DNA from: Clostridia bacterium
Lineage (GTDB): Bacteria; Bacillota; Clostridia; Oscillospirales; CAG-272
Assembly (NCBI GenBank): GCA_017481495.1
Contig: JAFUPC010000004.1
Coordinates: forward strand, 1 to 56,383
DNA length: 56,383 nt
Direction of reading: 5' to 3'
The notes beneath the pieces were generated by a model. That model was given only the letters and a program-made list of their open reading frames with translations, ran no database searches and had not been told where the DNA came from. Below, piece by piece: positions 16,622-25,333 of this stretch (within the stretch, counting starts at the first letter, position 1; the number at the start of each line of letters is the position of its first letter). The position numbers and the translations under genes are program-made.

Positions 16622-18073
16622 TTATACCTGACTGCCCTTTTCGCGGAGCAGGCGGATTTTTTCGTCATAAAGCTTCTGGGAGAGGTCAACATAGAACTTG
16701 TGGGGATTCTCAAAGCGCTTGACTTCTTCCCACAGGTGGTCAACTTCGTTTTTGCAGTATGCCCGGATTTCCCGGATGTCGGGCGACTGATAGACGCATT
16801 CGCCGTTTTTGAACACGGGAACGAGCAGCTCGCGCAGGTAGTAGTTCGTCACTTTCTTGCGCTTCCAGGTGTTGTCGGGGTCGAAAATTTCCAGCGGCTG
16901 GGACTCGTCGATGGGGTCTTCATTCCAGATGCACATCATGTCCGCAATCGGCTCATCGGATGCCCGGTCAAAAACACGGAACACGCGCTTGAAATGCGGA
17001 TTGGTGATCTTCGCCGCATTTTCGGAAATTTTGATCTTCGGAATGACGGTTCCGTTTTCGTCTTCTTTGGCGACCAGCTTGTACACACCGCCGAACACTG
17101 GGTCGCTCTTTGCCGTGATGAGCCGTTCACCCACGCCGAACGAGTCGATCTGCGCGCCCTGCTGGATGAGGTCGCGGATGATATATTCGTCAAGGGAGTT
17201 GGAAACAACGATTTTGCAGTCGGAAAGACCGGCTTCATTCAGCATTTTCCGCGCCTTTTTGGTCAGATAGGTCAGGTCGCCGGAGTCAAGACGGATGCCG
17301 CATTTCGTGATACCGCGCGGCAGAAGCACTTCTTTGAACGCACGGATGGCATTCGGTACACCGGAGTGCAGAACATCGTAAGTATCGACAAGCAGGGTCG
17401 CGTTGTCGGGATACAGCTCGCAGTAGGTACGGAATGCTTCGTATTCCGAATCAAACATCTGCACCCAGGAATGCGCCATCGTTCCGGTTGCGGGAATGCC
17501 GTATTCCCGGTCAGAGATCGTGCACGCCGTCGCCGCACAGCCGCCGATGTACGCGGCACGCGCACCGAGAATCGCACCGTCGGCACCCTGTGCCCGGCGG
17601 GAACCAAATTCCGCAACGGGTCTTCCCGCCGCCGCCCGCACGACACGGCTCGCTTTGGTCGCGATCAGCGACTGATGGTTGATGGCAAGCAGAAGAAACG
17701 TCTCAATGAACTGCGCTTCCACCGCCCGTGCACGGACAGTCAGAATCGGCTCGCCCGGAAAGATCGGCGTGCCCTCGGGCATTGCGTAAATATCGCCCGT
17801 GAAGCGGAAATCGCGCAGATACGCAAGAAATTCCTCGGAAAACTGCCCTTTGGAGCGCAGAAATGCAAGGTCTTCGTCCGTGAAGTGCAGGTTCTTCACA
17901 TAGTCGATCACCTGCTCCAGCCCCGCCGCGATCGCATATCCGCCGCCGTCGGGAATCTTCCGGAAGAACACATCAAAGATGGAAATTTCGTCTCCTTTTC
18001 CGGAGATGAAATAGCCATTCGCCATTGTCAGCTCGTAGAAATCACAGAGCATTGTATAATTGTATGGATTCAT
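16622..18073 (-). CDS. pncB: Nicotinate phosphoribosyltransferase
   Basis: Catalyses the first step of the Preiss-Handler route: nicotinate plus PRPP gives nicotinate mononucleotide, with ATP hydrolysis. The 483-residue protein begins MNPYNYTMLCDFYELTMANG, the typical family start, and contains GIPATGTMAHSW, CGIRLDSGDL and FGVGERLITA. An AAAGGAC ribosome site precedes the ATG. It is first of a pncB-apeB operon with its own strong promoter. Confidence 0.97.
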   Translation of the reverse strand: MNPYNYTMLCDFYELTMANGYFISGKGDEISIFDVFFRKIPDGGGYAIAAGLEQVIDYVKNLHFTDEDLAFLRSKGQFSEEFLAYLRDFRFTGDIYAMPEGTPIFPGEPILTVRARAVEAQFIETFLLLAINHQSLIATKASRVVRAAAGRPVAEFGSRRAQGADGAILGARAAYIGGCAATACTISDREYGIPATGTMAHSWVQMFDSEYEAFRTYCELYPDNATLLVDTYDVLHSGVPNAIRAFKEVLLPRGITKCGIRLDSGDLTYLTKKARKMLNEAGLSDCKIVVSNSLDEYIIRDLIQQGAQIDSFGVGERLITAKSDPVFGGVYKLVAKEDENGTVIPKIKISENAAKITNPHFKRVFRVFDRASDEPIADMMCIWNEDPIDESQPLEIFDPDNTWKRKKVTNYYLRELLVPVFKNGECVYQSPDIREIRAYCKNEVDHLWEEVKRFENPHKFYVDLSQKLYDEKIRLLREKGSQV

Positions 18074-18125
18074 ATCGGTTTCAGTCCTTTGGGAATAAAC
18101 TATATTATAAATTATAATATATGAT

Positions 18126-18154
18126 ATTATATCACAAAAAAGGGCGAATGTCTA
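18126..18154 (-). promoter_or_regulatory. Promoter of pncB-apeB
   Basis: Minus-strand TAGACA (18149-18154), 17 bases, TGA then TATAAT (18126-18131). Confidence 0.7.
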
Positions 18155-18223
18155 TATATTTTTGAAAATTTCTGTTGATTTGTCAAGATAGGTGTCAAGA
18201 CATTGGTGGATTACAAAATGCGA

Positions 18224-18262
18224 AAAGGGTTCACACCGTCCAAAACGGAGCGTGAACCCTTT
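18224..18262 (-). terminator. Terminator of binding lipoprotein 2
   Basis: AAAGGGTTCAC (18224-18234) is an exact inverted copy of GTGAACCCTTT (18252-18262), with T-rich sequence following on the minus strand. Confidence 0.75.
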
Positions 18263-18333
18263 CAGTATCTTATTATATGAAACCAAAGCCAGAGGTTACT
18301 GCATGAATATAGCTTCGGTTCCTTCAAAGGAAC

Positions 18334-19800
18334 TTATTCAAGATCAAGGTAGGCGTCGATGATCTCCTGATACTGCTTTTCGGCAGTCTTCATCTTGGAG
18401 GCGTAGGAAGATTCGGTGTTGCTGCTGTTCGCGGAGACAAGGTTCTGGATGACGAACGCAAGACCGGTGTTGTAAATATAACCGAAGTCAAACACACGGC
18501 TGTCCATGAGCAGGTCGAGAACCTGACCGGATTCGTCGTCGCGGGAGTACTTGACCTTCATCGCGGTGTCGTAGTATGCGGGAACGACCTGCTTGTAGGT
18601 CTCGGCGTTCATCGCTTCGATGATCATGGAAGCATACTCAACATTGCCGCAGGTGATCGGCACGGTCATAACGTCGTGCGCGCCGTCGCTCATCGTGTAG
18701 TAGGACTTCTGTGCTTCGTCCCACTTCGGATACGGAATGATACCGAAGTCAAATTCCAGGTCACGGTAGCCGGATGCGCTGGAGAACAGACCGGTCTTGA
18801 GGAGCAGAGTGCCGTTGTCCCATGCAGTGTAACCGGAGCTCCAGTCTTTGGTCAGGGCACCGGCGGTGTTCCAGTAGATGTCGTTGAGCTTGGTGACAAT
18901 GTCGTATGCTTTTTCAAAGTCATAGGTCAGCGCGGGAAGCTTGTCCTCGCCGATGGTGAACAGCGGATTTTCAAAGGAATACTGATAAGTAACGACAGCA
19001 GAATACGGGTCGCCGCAAAGTGCGAGCAGGTCGTCTTCGGTCTTTGTGCCGTCACCGTTTAAGTCGTTGTAGACCTCAAGGCAGATGTTGCGCAGATAGT
19101 CGATCGTCCAGCGGCCTTCCTGAACAACGGTGTAAAGGTTTTCCACATCGTAGTTTGCGGCGATGTTCTTGTTGAAGTACATACAGTAGGTGAAGCGCAT
19201 GACACTGAAGTTCAGCTCGCCGATCATGGAGTAGGCATGACCGTTGACACTGAGTGCTTCGGCAGCGTTGCCGATGTACCACGGCTGGGAGAGGTCAACG
19301 TAGGGCAGATCTTCATACCAGTCAAGGAAGTAACCCTCGGTGCAGAGGTTCGGCATCGTAATAACCTGACCGAGTGCGACATCGTGAGAGTCGTCACCGG
19401 AGGAAATGGACTTCGTGACTTCGGCAGAAATCCCCTGGTCGTCGACGGCGCGCTGGACAAGTTCGCAGTTGAAGCGTTCCTCAACGGTCTTGTTTCTGGA
19501 ATAAATGGCATCGTCAACGACGTCACCGGTCTCTTCTATATCAACACCGATGTCCTCGACAAAGTCGGAACGGTCACGGGTCCAGATACGGAACTGGTAG
19601 CCCTGCATATCGGTTTCGGGCAGATTGTCGGGAATGGCGGCACGGAGATCGGCTTCGGTCGGTTCTTCCGTGACAACAGGCTCGGTCGATGCGGAGCCGG
19701 TGGTTTCAACGGTATTGCCGGCATCGCTGTCACCGCAGGAAACGGCAACGGACGCAAGCAGGAGAAGAGTCAATGCAGAGATGGCTTTGCGGTTCATCAT
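18334..19800 (-). CDS. Extracellular solute-binding lipoprotein (paralog 2)
   Basis: This 488-residue lipoprotein has its lipobox at Cys22 (VAVSC), an acidic Thr/Ser linker, and DAIYSRNKTVEERFNC matching paralogs 1 and 4. An EF-hand-type loop DLNGDGTKTEDD sits mid-protein. The last third (PYPKWDEAQKSYYTMSDGAHDVM) is also shared with the paralogs. A GGAGGAC site lies eight bases before the ATG. It is a single-gene unit with a perfect promoter, a structured leader of about 115 bases and its own terminator. No permease gene is near. Confidence 0.88.
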   Translation of the reverse strand: MMNRKAISALTLLLLASVAVSCGDSDAGNTVETTGSASTEPVVTEEPTEADLRAAIPDNLPETDMQGYQFRIWTRDRSDFVEDIGVDIEETGDVVDDAIYSRNKTVEERFNCELVQRAVDDQGISAEVTKSISSGDDSHDVALGQVITMPNLCTEGYFLDWYEDLPYVDLSQPWYIGNAAEALSVNGHAYSMIGELNFSVMRFTYCMYFNKNIAANYDVENLYTVVQEGRWTIDYLRNICLEVYNDLNGDGTKTEDDLLALCGDPYSAVVTYQYSFENPLFTIGEDKLPALTYDFEKAYDIVTKLNDIYWNTAGALTKDWSSGYTAWDNGTLLLKTGLFSSASGYRDLEFDFGIIPYPKWDEAQKSYYTMSDGAHDVMTVPITCGNVEYASMIIEAMNAETYKQVVPAYYDTAMKVKYSRDDESGQVLDLLMDSRVFDFGYIYNTGLAFVIQNLVSANSSNTESSYASKMKTAEKQYQEIIDAYLDLE

Positions 19801-19829
19801 GATGATTTGTCCTCCATTTTTGGTTTTCT

Positions 19830-19863
19830 CCGTGGCACGGAAGGTATACCTTTTGTGCCACGG
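19830..19863 (-). promoter_or_regulatory. Leader hairpin of binding lipoprotein 2
   Basis: Arms CCGTGGCAC and GTGCCACGG (19830-19838, 19855-19863) enclose a perfect AAGGTATACCTT palindrome (19841-19852). It lies between the promoter and the ribosome site. Confidence 0.65.
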
Positions 19864-19923
19864 TGGCTGTTTTGTGAAAAAACACGGACAGCGGCAGTTT
19901 TTTCAGTCAAATATGCTTATTCT

Positions 19924-19952
19924 ATTATATCATCAAATGCGGGATTTGTCAA
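19924..19952 (-). promoter_or_regulatory. Promoter of binding lipoprotein 2
   Basis: Minus-strand TTGACA (19947-19952), 17 bases, TGA then TATAAT (19924-19929); perfect consensus. Confidence 0.85.
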
Positions 19953-20060
19953 TCTTTTCGTGGAAGAAAAGGTATGGTTTTTGTGCCGGGGAGGTGATTT
20001 TTTTCGGATGACGGGGTGAATCTCCTCTTTTTAATTTGACTGCATCCACACCCAAGTCCC

Positions 20061-20882
20061 TTACTCCACTTCCCGCCTCTCTCTCCGATACCATCCCATC
20101 ATGACGAATCCAATCACCGTCAGATACGCGCCGATACAGAGGAACCCGACAATCATGCCGACGGTATCCATCGGGTAATAGCCGAGGACACATCCGCAGA
20201 GGTTGAATCCCATATGCAGAAGCACGGGCGCCCAGAGGGAGCGGTATTTTTCATAGAACAGGCACAGAATGATACCCATCGGGATGGTATAGAGCAGGTG
20301 GAGCATCGTTCCATGCAGGGCACCGAACGCAAGAGCAGAGAGGAGGGCGGCGATGCCGACGGGCATTCCGCGGCGCAGGCGGGTGTAGATCAGGCCCCGG
20401 AAGATGAGTTCCTCCGCAAGCGGTGCGCAGAAAGTCGTGGCGATGACGGTCAGCCACATTTCCCCGGAGACGATGGAGCCGGAGTAGACTTCATAACTGT
20501 CCGCCCAGGACTGCGGGATGGGGATATAGGAGATGAGGAACGTGGAAAGGATGCACAGACCGAATCCCGCGCAGAACGGTGCCGGAATGGCAGATAAGGG
20601 CTTTGGCAGACGGGCAAACCCGACCTCGCGCGACAGATGTTTCCGCCGCAGGACAAAGAACATCCACAGACCGAGATAGGTCAAGGCGCACGAGAGGAGC
20701 GTGGAGAGGGCGACCATGTTATCCCCGATCCACACCGCCGCGCCCATGCCCAGCCCCATGCCGCCGAAAAAGGACAGCAGCACCTGTACAGCCGTCAGTC
20801 CGTAGACTGCCAGCACCTGAAAGAACAGAAACGCAAGGCAGTAAAGCACCGCTTTCCCGAGATTTGCAAAAAATCGTTTCAT
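20061..20882 (-). CDS. CPBP family intramembrane metalloprotease
   Basis: The 273-residue polytopic protein carries EELIFRGLIYTRLRR (the EExxxR motif) and FGALHG, with HMGFN further on, the metal-binding set of the CPBP/Abi (CAAX protease-like) family. Members cleave membrane-embedded substrates or act in bacteriocin self-immunity. It starts 28 bases after the GH95 stop on the same strand, so the genes may be cotranscribed, though a shared role is not obvious. Confidence 0.9.
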   Translation of the reverse strand: MKRFFANLGKAVLYCLAFLFFQVLAVYGLTAVQVLLSFFGGMGLGMGAAVWIGDNMVALSTLLSCALTYLGLWMFFVLRRKHLSREVGFARLPKPLSAIPAPFCAGFGLCILSTFLISYIPIPQSWADSYEVYSGSIVSGEMWLTVIATTFCAPLAEELIFRGLIYTRLRRGMPVGIAALLSALAFGALHGTMLHLLYTIPMGIILCLFYEKYRSLWAPVLLHMGFNLCGCVLGYYPMDTVGMIVGFLCIGAYLTVIGFVMMGWYRRERREVE

Positions 20883-20910
20883 TATTATTTATAATTTCCT
20901 CCCGTTGGGA

Positions 20911-23265
20911 TCACGCAATCGGACAAAGCATATAGGTTTCCCCCACAGCCGTATCAAAGAGGGTGAGACCGTCCTTATATGTCACAGCAATCGGTTCTCC
21001 CCCCGCAAGCACGGTGTAGTTTCCTCTCACCACACACGGCCGACCGGCGCGGGAGGTGATTTCCGCCCAAGACAGCGTACCGTTTTTCCACGTCATCGAC
21101 ACTTCAAACGCGCCGCGCGCGCACAGACCGTTTACACAGCCGTCGGCAAACGCATCGGGCAGTGCGGGGAGCAGATACAGAACGTAGGTGTTGTTTTCGT
21201 ATACACGGTGGGACTGCAGAAGCAGCTCACAGATACCGGCGGTCGCGCCGAAGTTGCCGTCAATCTGGAACGGCGGGTGCGCATCAAACAGATTCGCATA
21301 CGTTCCGCCGCCGGTCGCGTAGTTGAATTTTCCCTCGCTTCCGCCCGCGTAGCGGAGAATACGCCGGATATGGCGGTAGGCGTGATTGCCGTCGCCGAGC
21401 CGCGCCCGGAAATTGATCTTCCACGCAAGCGACCAGCCGGTGCCGTCGTCGCCGCGCAGCTCCAGCGTTTTCTTTGCCGCTTCGATGAGGTCGGGGGTAT
21501 CCTCCGGCGTGATCATTGTGCCGGGATGCAGACCGAACAGGTGGGAGACGTGGCGGTGATTGCGTTCGGATGCCAGAAGATCCCAGTCGCCCGACCACTC
21601 CTGCAGCTGTCCCGCCGCACCGATGCGCAGGGGACGCAGTTTTTTGTCTGCCGCTTCCACGCGGGCAAGAAATTCCTCGTCGCCGCCGAGAATGTGTCCA
21701 AGCTCAACGAGTTCCCGGAACGTCTCGTGGATGATCTGAAGATCCATCGTCGCGCCCTCGCAGACCCAGCCTTCCAGACCGTCCTCGGTGCGGTAGGTGT
21801 TTTCCGGAGAAGCGGAGGGGGAGGTGACGAGATAGCCGTTTTCATCCTCAATCAGAGAGTTTAAGCTGAACAGCACGTTTTCGCGGATGACCGGATAGAT
21901 GCGCGCAAGAACGTCTTTGTTCTGCGTGAATGCGTAGGACTCGTACAGATGTGTACACAGCCATGCGCCCGCGACGGAAAACTGTCCCCACGGCGCGCCC
22001 GCACCGGGTGAGGTATGCCCGAAGACGTTGTTGTTCATGCCGGACATCCAGCCGTCCACATTGTAGTATGCCCGTGCGGTCTTCCGGCCGTTTTCGACCA
22101 GACCCTCGATGTAGCGGCAGAGCGGGTCGATACACTTGATTAAGTTTGCGGGGCCTGCCGGCCAATAGTTCATCTGCACGTTGATGTTGGAATGGTAGTC
22201 CGCATTCCACGGAGCTTTCATGTCCTTGTTCCAGATACCCTGGAGATTGGCGGGAAGCATATTGTCCGGGCGGGAGGAGCAGATGAGCAGATAGCGGCCG
22301 AACTGGTAATAGAGCATGACAAGACCGATGTCGTTGACATTTTCGTCCTCCGACATCCGGATGATGCGTTCATCGGTCGGCAGGTCGTCGCGGGATTCCC
22401 CGGCGATGTCCAGCGAGACACGGTCAAAATAGGACTTGTAGTCGGCAATGTGCGCCGCGCGGATGACGTTGAAGTCGGGGTACAGCGCGTCCAGCGTAAA
22501 GCGCACCATCACCGCGGGGTCATCGCGCTTGTAATTTGCGGAAGCGTCCGGAATGTAATCCGTTCCGCCGGCAACCAGGATCAGCACCTCATCGGCACCG
22601 TCCACGACAAGCGATGTTCCGTCTGCGCTCGCCGTAACCGTTCCGCCGCGGGTCAGTACCCGGATACGCACCGTAAAGCGCATATCGCCGCTCTCGCCCG
22701 CTTTTCCCGTGACCACAAGATCGCCGTCGGAAACGGAAACTTCTGTCAGGGGGCGTTCATAAGAGACCGTCATGCCGATGCTGCCCGGTTTGTCGGCGGT
22801 GTAGCGGGAAACAAACGTCTGCGCGGGGGCGGAGATGAAATGCTCTCTTGCATAACGTACCCCGTCCACCGTATACGCCGTGTCCGCCAACGCTTCGTCC
22901 AGGGACAGCGAACGGCGGTAGTCCGTGTATTCGTCAGCGTGGTGCATCGTGACATGAATGTCGCCCATCGTTGCATACGAGCCGTAATAGGTATCGTCCT
23001 TGATGCCTGTGAAGTGGTCAATGATCATTCTCTGCGCCGCGGCGAAGTCCTTTTCCCTGACCAGCCGCCGGATCTCGGGCAGATAAGTATAAGCATCCTG
23101 CCGGTCTGCCCCGTCATCTGGCCCGCCCGACCACAGCGTGATGTCGTTTAACTGGAACACGTCTTCCTTTGCGCCCCCGAAGATCATCGCCCCGAAGCGC
23201 CCGTTTCCAAGCGGCAGTGCCGCCTCCCATACCGATGCCGGAGAGGTATACCACAGTTGTTTCAT
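20911..23265 (-). CDS. Glycoside hydrolase family 95 (alpha-L-fucosidase)
   Basis: The 784-residue protein aligns by eye along its whole length with GH95, inverting enzymes that release terminal L-fucose (typically alpha-1,2) from host glycans and plant polymers; some members prefer L-galactose. It starts with the N-terminal domain ([15 protein letters not shown]) and contains [11 protein letters not shown] with the paired catalytic Asn, WVCEGATMD with the acid Glu, and [11 protein letters not shown] with the conserved Asp. No signal peptide is visible, so it should act on imported oligosaccharides. It has its own promoter and an AAAGGA ribosome site. Confidence 0.93.
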   Translation of the reverse strand: MKQLWYTSPASVWEAALPLGNGRFGAMIFGGAKEDVFQLNDITLWSGGPDDGADRQDAYTYLPEIRRLVREKDFAAAQRMIIDHFTGIKDDTYYGSYATMGDIHVTMHHADEYTDYRRSLSLDEALADTAYTVDGVRYAREHFISAPAQTFVSRYTADKPGSIGMTVSYERPLTEVSVSDGDLVVTGKAGESGDMRFTVRIRVLTRGGTVTASADGTSLVVDGADEVLILVAGGTDYIPDASANYKRDDPAVMVRFTLDALYPDFNVIRAAHIADYKSYFDRVSLDIAGESRDDLPTDERIIRMSEDENVNDIGLVMLYYQFGRYLLICSSRPDNMLPANLQGIWNKDMKAPWNADYHSNINVQMNYWPAGPANLIKCIDPLCRYIEGLVENGRKTARAYYNVDGWMSGMNNNVFGHTSPGAGAPWGQFSVAGAWLCTHLYESYAFTQNKDVLARIYPVIRENVLFSLNSLIEDENGYLVTSPSASPENTYRTEDGLEGWVCEGATMDLQIIHETFRELVELGHILGGDEEFLARVEAADKKLRPLRIGAAGQLQEWSGDWDLLASERNHRHVSHLFGLHPGTMITPEDTPDLIEAAKKTLELRGDDGTGWSLAWKINFRARLGDGNHAYRHIRRILRYAGGSEGKFNYATGGGTYANLFDAHPPFQIDGNFGATAGICELLLQSHRVYENNTYVLYLLPALPDAFADGCVNGLCARGAFEVSMTWKNGTLSWAEITSRAGRPCVVRGNYTVLAGGEPIAVTYKDGLTLFDTAVGETYMLCPIA

Positions 23266-23310
23266 TGTTTATTCATCCTTTCTGATAGGTTCTCTGTATT
23301 CTTTATGATG

Positions 23311-23339
23311 ATTATACCATGAAATGCGGTTTTTTGCAA
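23311..23339 (-). promoter_or_regulatory. Promoter of GH95 gene
   Basis: Minus-strand TTGCAA (23334-23339), 17 bases, TGG then TATAAT (23311-23316). Confidence 0.7.
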
Positions 23340-23382
23340 GATGGTAGCACAATTATTTTCGGATGGAGGAGGTTGGAGAATA

Positions 23383-23421
23383 AAAAAAGGGATCTGCGCA
23401 GGGTGGGGCGTAGATCCTTTT
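23383..23421 (-). terminator. Probable deoB terminator
   Basis: AAAAAGGGATCTGCG pairs, with one bulge and one mismatch, with CGTAGATCCTTTTT. On the minus strand a run of seven T follows. Confidence 0.6.
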
Positions 23422-23433
23422 TAGTTTGGATTG

Positions 23434-23538
23434 GGTTCTTTAAGACGATGGTGTCAGATGAAAGGTGATGATGTTGATATGGATGCGATTTCGAGGATTT
23501 TTGTGGGGTGTCCCGTCCCTTAAGTTGACAGCATTACC
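23434..23538. repeat. MITE-like repeat, copy C (short)
   Basis: The right end TTAAGTTGACAGCATTACC (23520-23538) is the cleanest terminal repeat in the window. The left end reads GGTTCTTTAAGACGATGG. At about 105 bases it keeps the GCGATTTCGAGGATTTTT segment but has lost the hairpin modules. Confidence 0.65.
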
Positions 23539-23544
23539 TCAATA

Positions 23545-24705
23545 TCAAAAAATCTCTCCGGTAAAACTCTCCCCCGCGATCCCGGCATCCACGCCAAGCA
23601 CCCCGGCAACTGATTTTCCGATGTCGGCAAACGAGGCGCGGGTGCCAAGATCTACCGGCTTCACACCGTTTCCGTAAACGAGGAGCGGCGTGTATTCCCG
23701 CGTGTGGTCGGTGCTGTCATCCCCGGGGTCACAGCCATGGTCGGCGGTGATGATGAGCAGGTCGTCCGGGCGGAGCTTGTCAAGAAATCTTCCGAGCCAG
23801 CGGTCAAAGGCGACAATGCCGGCGGCATAGCCGGAGACGTCGTTGCGGTGTCCCCACAGCATATCGAAATCCACTAAATTGATAAAGCACAGCCCGCGGA
23901 AATTCTTTCCGACGAGCAGGTCGGCAGCGGCCATGCCTTCTTCGTTGGAATGGGTCAATATCGCCTGCGTAATGCCGCGGCCGGCGAAGATGTCCGTGAT
24001 CTTTCCGACGGCAAGCGTATCAAGACCAGCTGATGAGAGGGCATCAAGCAGGGTATTTCCGGGCGGAAGCAGGGAGAAGTCGCGGCGGTTGGAAGTGCGC
24101 GAAAAATGTCCGGGCTCACCGGTAAACGGACGCGCGATCACACGGGAAACGCCGTGTTCCCCCGTGAGAAGCCGTCTGGCGGCACGGCAGTAGGCATACA
24201 GCGTTTCCGGCGGAACGATGTCCTCGTGCGCCGCGATCTGGAACACGCTGTCGGCGGAGGTGTAGACGATGAGGTCGCCGGTCAGCATATGCGCTTCCCC
24301 GTATTTCTGAATGCACTCCGTGCCGGACATCGGGCGGTTGCACAGAATGCCGCGTCCCGTGATGCGTTCAAACGGTTCGAGAATTTCTTTCGGAAATCCG
24401 TCGGGGTACGTCGGGAACGGTGTTTCGGAGATGAGACCGGCGATCTCCCAATGTCCGACGGTCGTGTCCTTGCCGAGAGAACGCTCCGCACAGCGTCCGT
24501 GGGCGGCGCGCGGGGTGTCGGTTCTGCCGAGAAATTCCAGTCCCGCGATGTTGCCAAGCCCAAGCGAACACAGAACATCAGCGGAAAATGCCTGGTCGGC
24601 GGAAATGGAGCGGATAGTATTTGCGGCGGCATCTCCAAAGGATGCGGCATCCGGCAGCGCACCCGCGCCAAGCGAGTCAAGAACGATCAGAAATACACGT
24701 TTCAT
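23545..24705 (-). CDS. deoB: Phosphopentomutase
   Basis: Interconverts (deoxy)ribose 1-phosphate and 5-phosphate, linking nucleoside phosphorolysis to the pentose pathway or to acetaldehyde and glyceraldehyde 3-phosphate. The 386-residue protein has the alkaline phosphatase-fold metal sites: VLDSLGAGALPDA at the start, GKDTTVGHWE with the phosphorylated Thr, and ITADHGCDPGDDSTDHTRE near the end. ATG at 24705 is preceded by GGGGGATC; the ATG 21 bases upstream would place that site inside the gene. The nucleoside phosphorylase at 37392 and the deaminase domain at 41736 belong to the same pathway but are unlinked. Confidence 0.97.
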   Translation of the reverse strand: MKRVFLIVLDSLGAGALPDAASFGDAAANTIRSISADQAFSADVLCSLGLGNIAGLEFLGRTDTPRAAHGRCAERSLGKDTTVGHWEIAGLISETPFPTYPDGFPKEILEPFERITGRGILCNRPMSGTECIQKYGEAHMLTGDLIVYTSADSVFQIAAHEDIVPPETLYAYCRAARRLLTGEHGVSRVIARPFTGEPGHFSRTSNRRDFSLLPPGNTLLDALSSAGLDTLAVGKITDIFAGRGITQAILTHSNEEGMAAADLLVGKNFRGLCFINLVDFDMLWGHRNDVSGYAAGIVAFDRWLGRFLDKLRPDDLLIITADHGCDPGDDSTDHTREYTPLLVYGNGVKPVDLGTRASFADIGKSVAGVLGVDAGIAGESFTGEIF

Positions 24706-24740
24706 CGGACAGAAGATCCCCCTCATTTATGGATACAATA

Positions 24741-24769
24741 ATTATATCAGAGATTTTCTATTCTGTAAA
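24741..24769 (-). promoter_or_regulatory. Promoter of deoB
   Basis: Minus-strand TTTACA (24764-24769), 17 bases, TGA then TATAAT (24741-24746). Confidence 0.7.
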
Positions 24770-24836
24770 GGGGAATGGGAAAAATTGTAACGGATTTGTT
24801 ACATGAGAAAAAATCAAAGAAATTTTCCGCAGGGTA

Positions 24837-24865
24837 TTGACAAAACCCTGTTCCTGTGTTATAAT
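24837..24865 (+). promoter_or_regulatory. Promoter of metal sensor-ATPase operon
   Basis: TTGACA (24837-24842), 17 bases, TGT then TATAAT (24860-24865). TCATATGA, an 8-base palindrome at 24884-24891 just downstream, could be part of the sensor's operator, but no full 12-2-12 site is visible. Confidence 0.8.
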
Positions 24866-24909
24866 AAACGCATGAACAAATACTCATATGAAAGAGAGAA
24901 CAACCGTCC

Positions 24910-25317
24910 ATGAATATTGACAACAAAACCGCCTGCACCGAGCACGAATCCTGCGCCCCTGTATCCCACACAGAGGAACACTGTCACCCCCGCGCGGGCG
25001 CAGTCTGCACAGACTGTACCGAACCGAACGACAACCCGGATGAGGACACTCTCTGCGACCTGGCGGAGCTGTTCAAGATTTTCGGGGACAGCACGCGTTG
25101 CAAAATTCTGTACGCCCTCTCCAACGGCGAGATGAGTGTCGGCGACATCGCGGATGCCCTCTCGATGACCCAGTCAGCAATTTCTCATCAGCTGCGCGTT
25201 CTGCGTTCCTCGCGGCTCGTGCGGTTCCGCCGGGACGGAAAGGCGATGCTGTACGCGCTTGCCGACGATCACGTCAAGACCATTCTCGAAATGGGCATGG
25301 AACATATTATGGAATAA
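24910..25317 (+). CDS. ArsR/SmtB family metal-responsive repressor
   Basis: The 135-residue protein has a Cys/His-rich N-terminal arm and a winged helix (LFKIFGDSTRCKILYAL through SQSAISHQLRVLRSSRLV-like positions 52-104). The last helix carries Asp119, His121, His132 and Glu135. This Asp-x-His, His, Glu spacing (+2, +13, +16) equals the alpha-5 zinc site of SmtB. Such repressors leave the promoter when Zn2+ or similar ions bind. The P-type ATPase starts 16 bases downstream, so the pair is a self-regulated metal efflux operon (inference). Confidence 0.93.
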   Translation: MNIDNKTACTEHESCAPVSHTEEHCHPRAGAVCTDCTEPNDNPDEDTLCDLAELFKIFGDSTRCKILYALSNGEMSVGDIADALSMTQSAISHQLRVLRSSRLVRFRRDGKAMLYALADDHVKTILEMGMEHIME

Positions 25318-25333
25318 TTACGGAGAGCCTGCA

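Noticed and set aside
24871..24891. 12-2-12 operator for the ArsR/SmtB-type sensor
   Set aside because: Beyond the TCATATGA core the arms do not match, so a full operator cannot be claimed.
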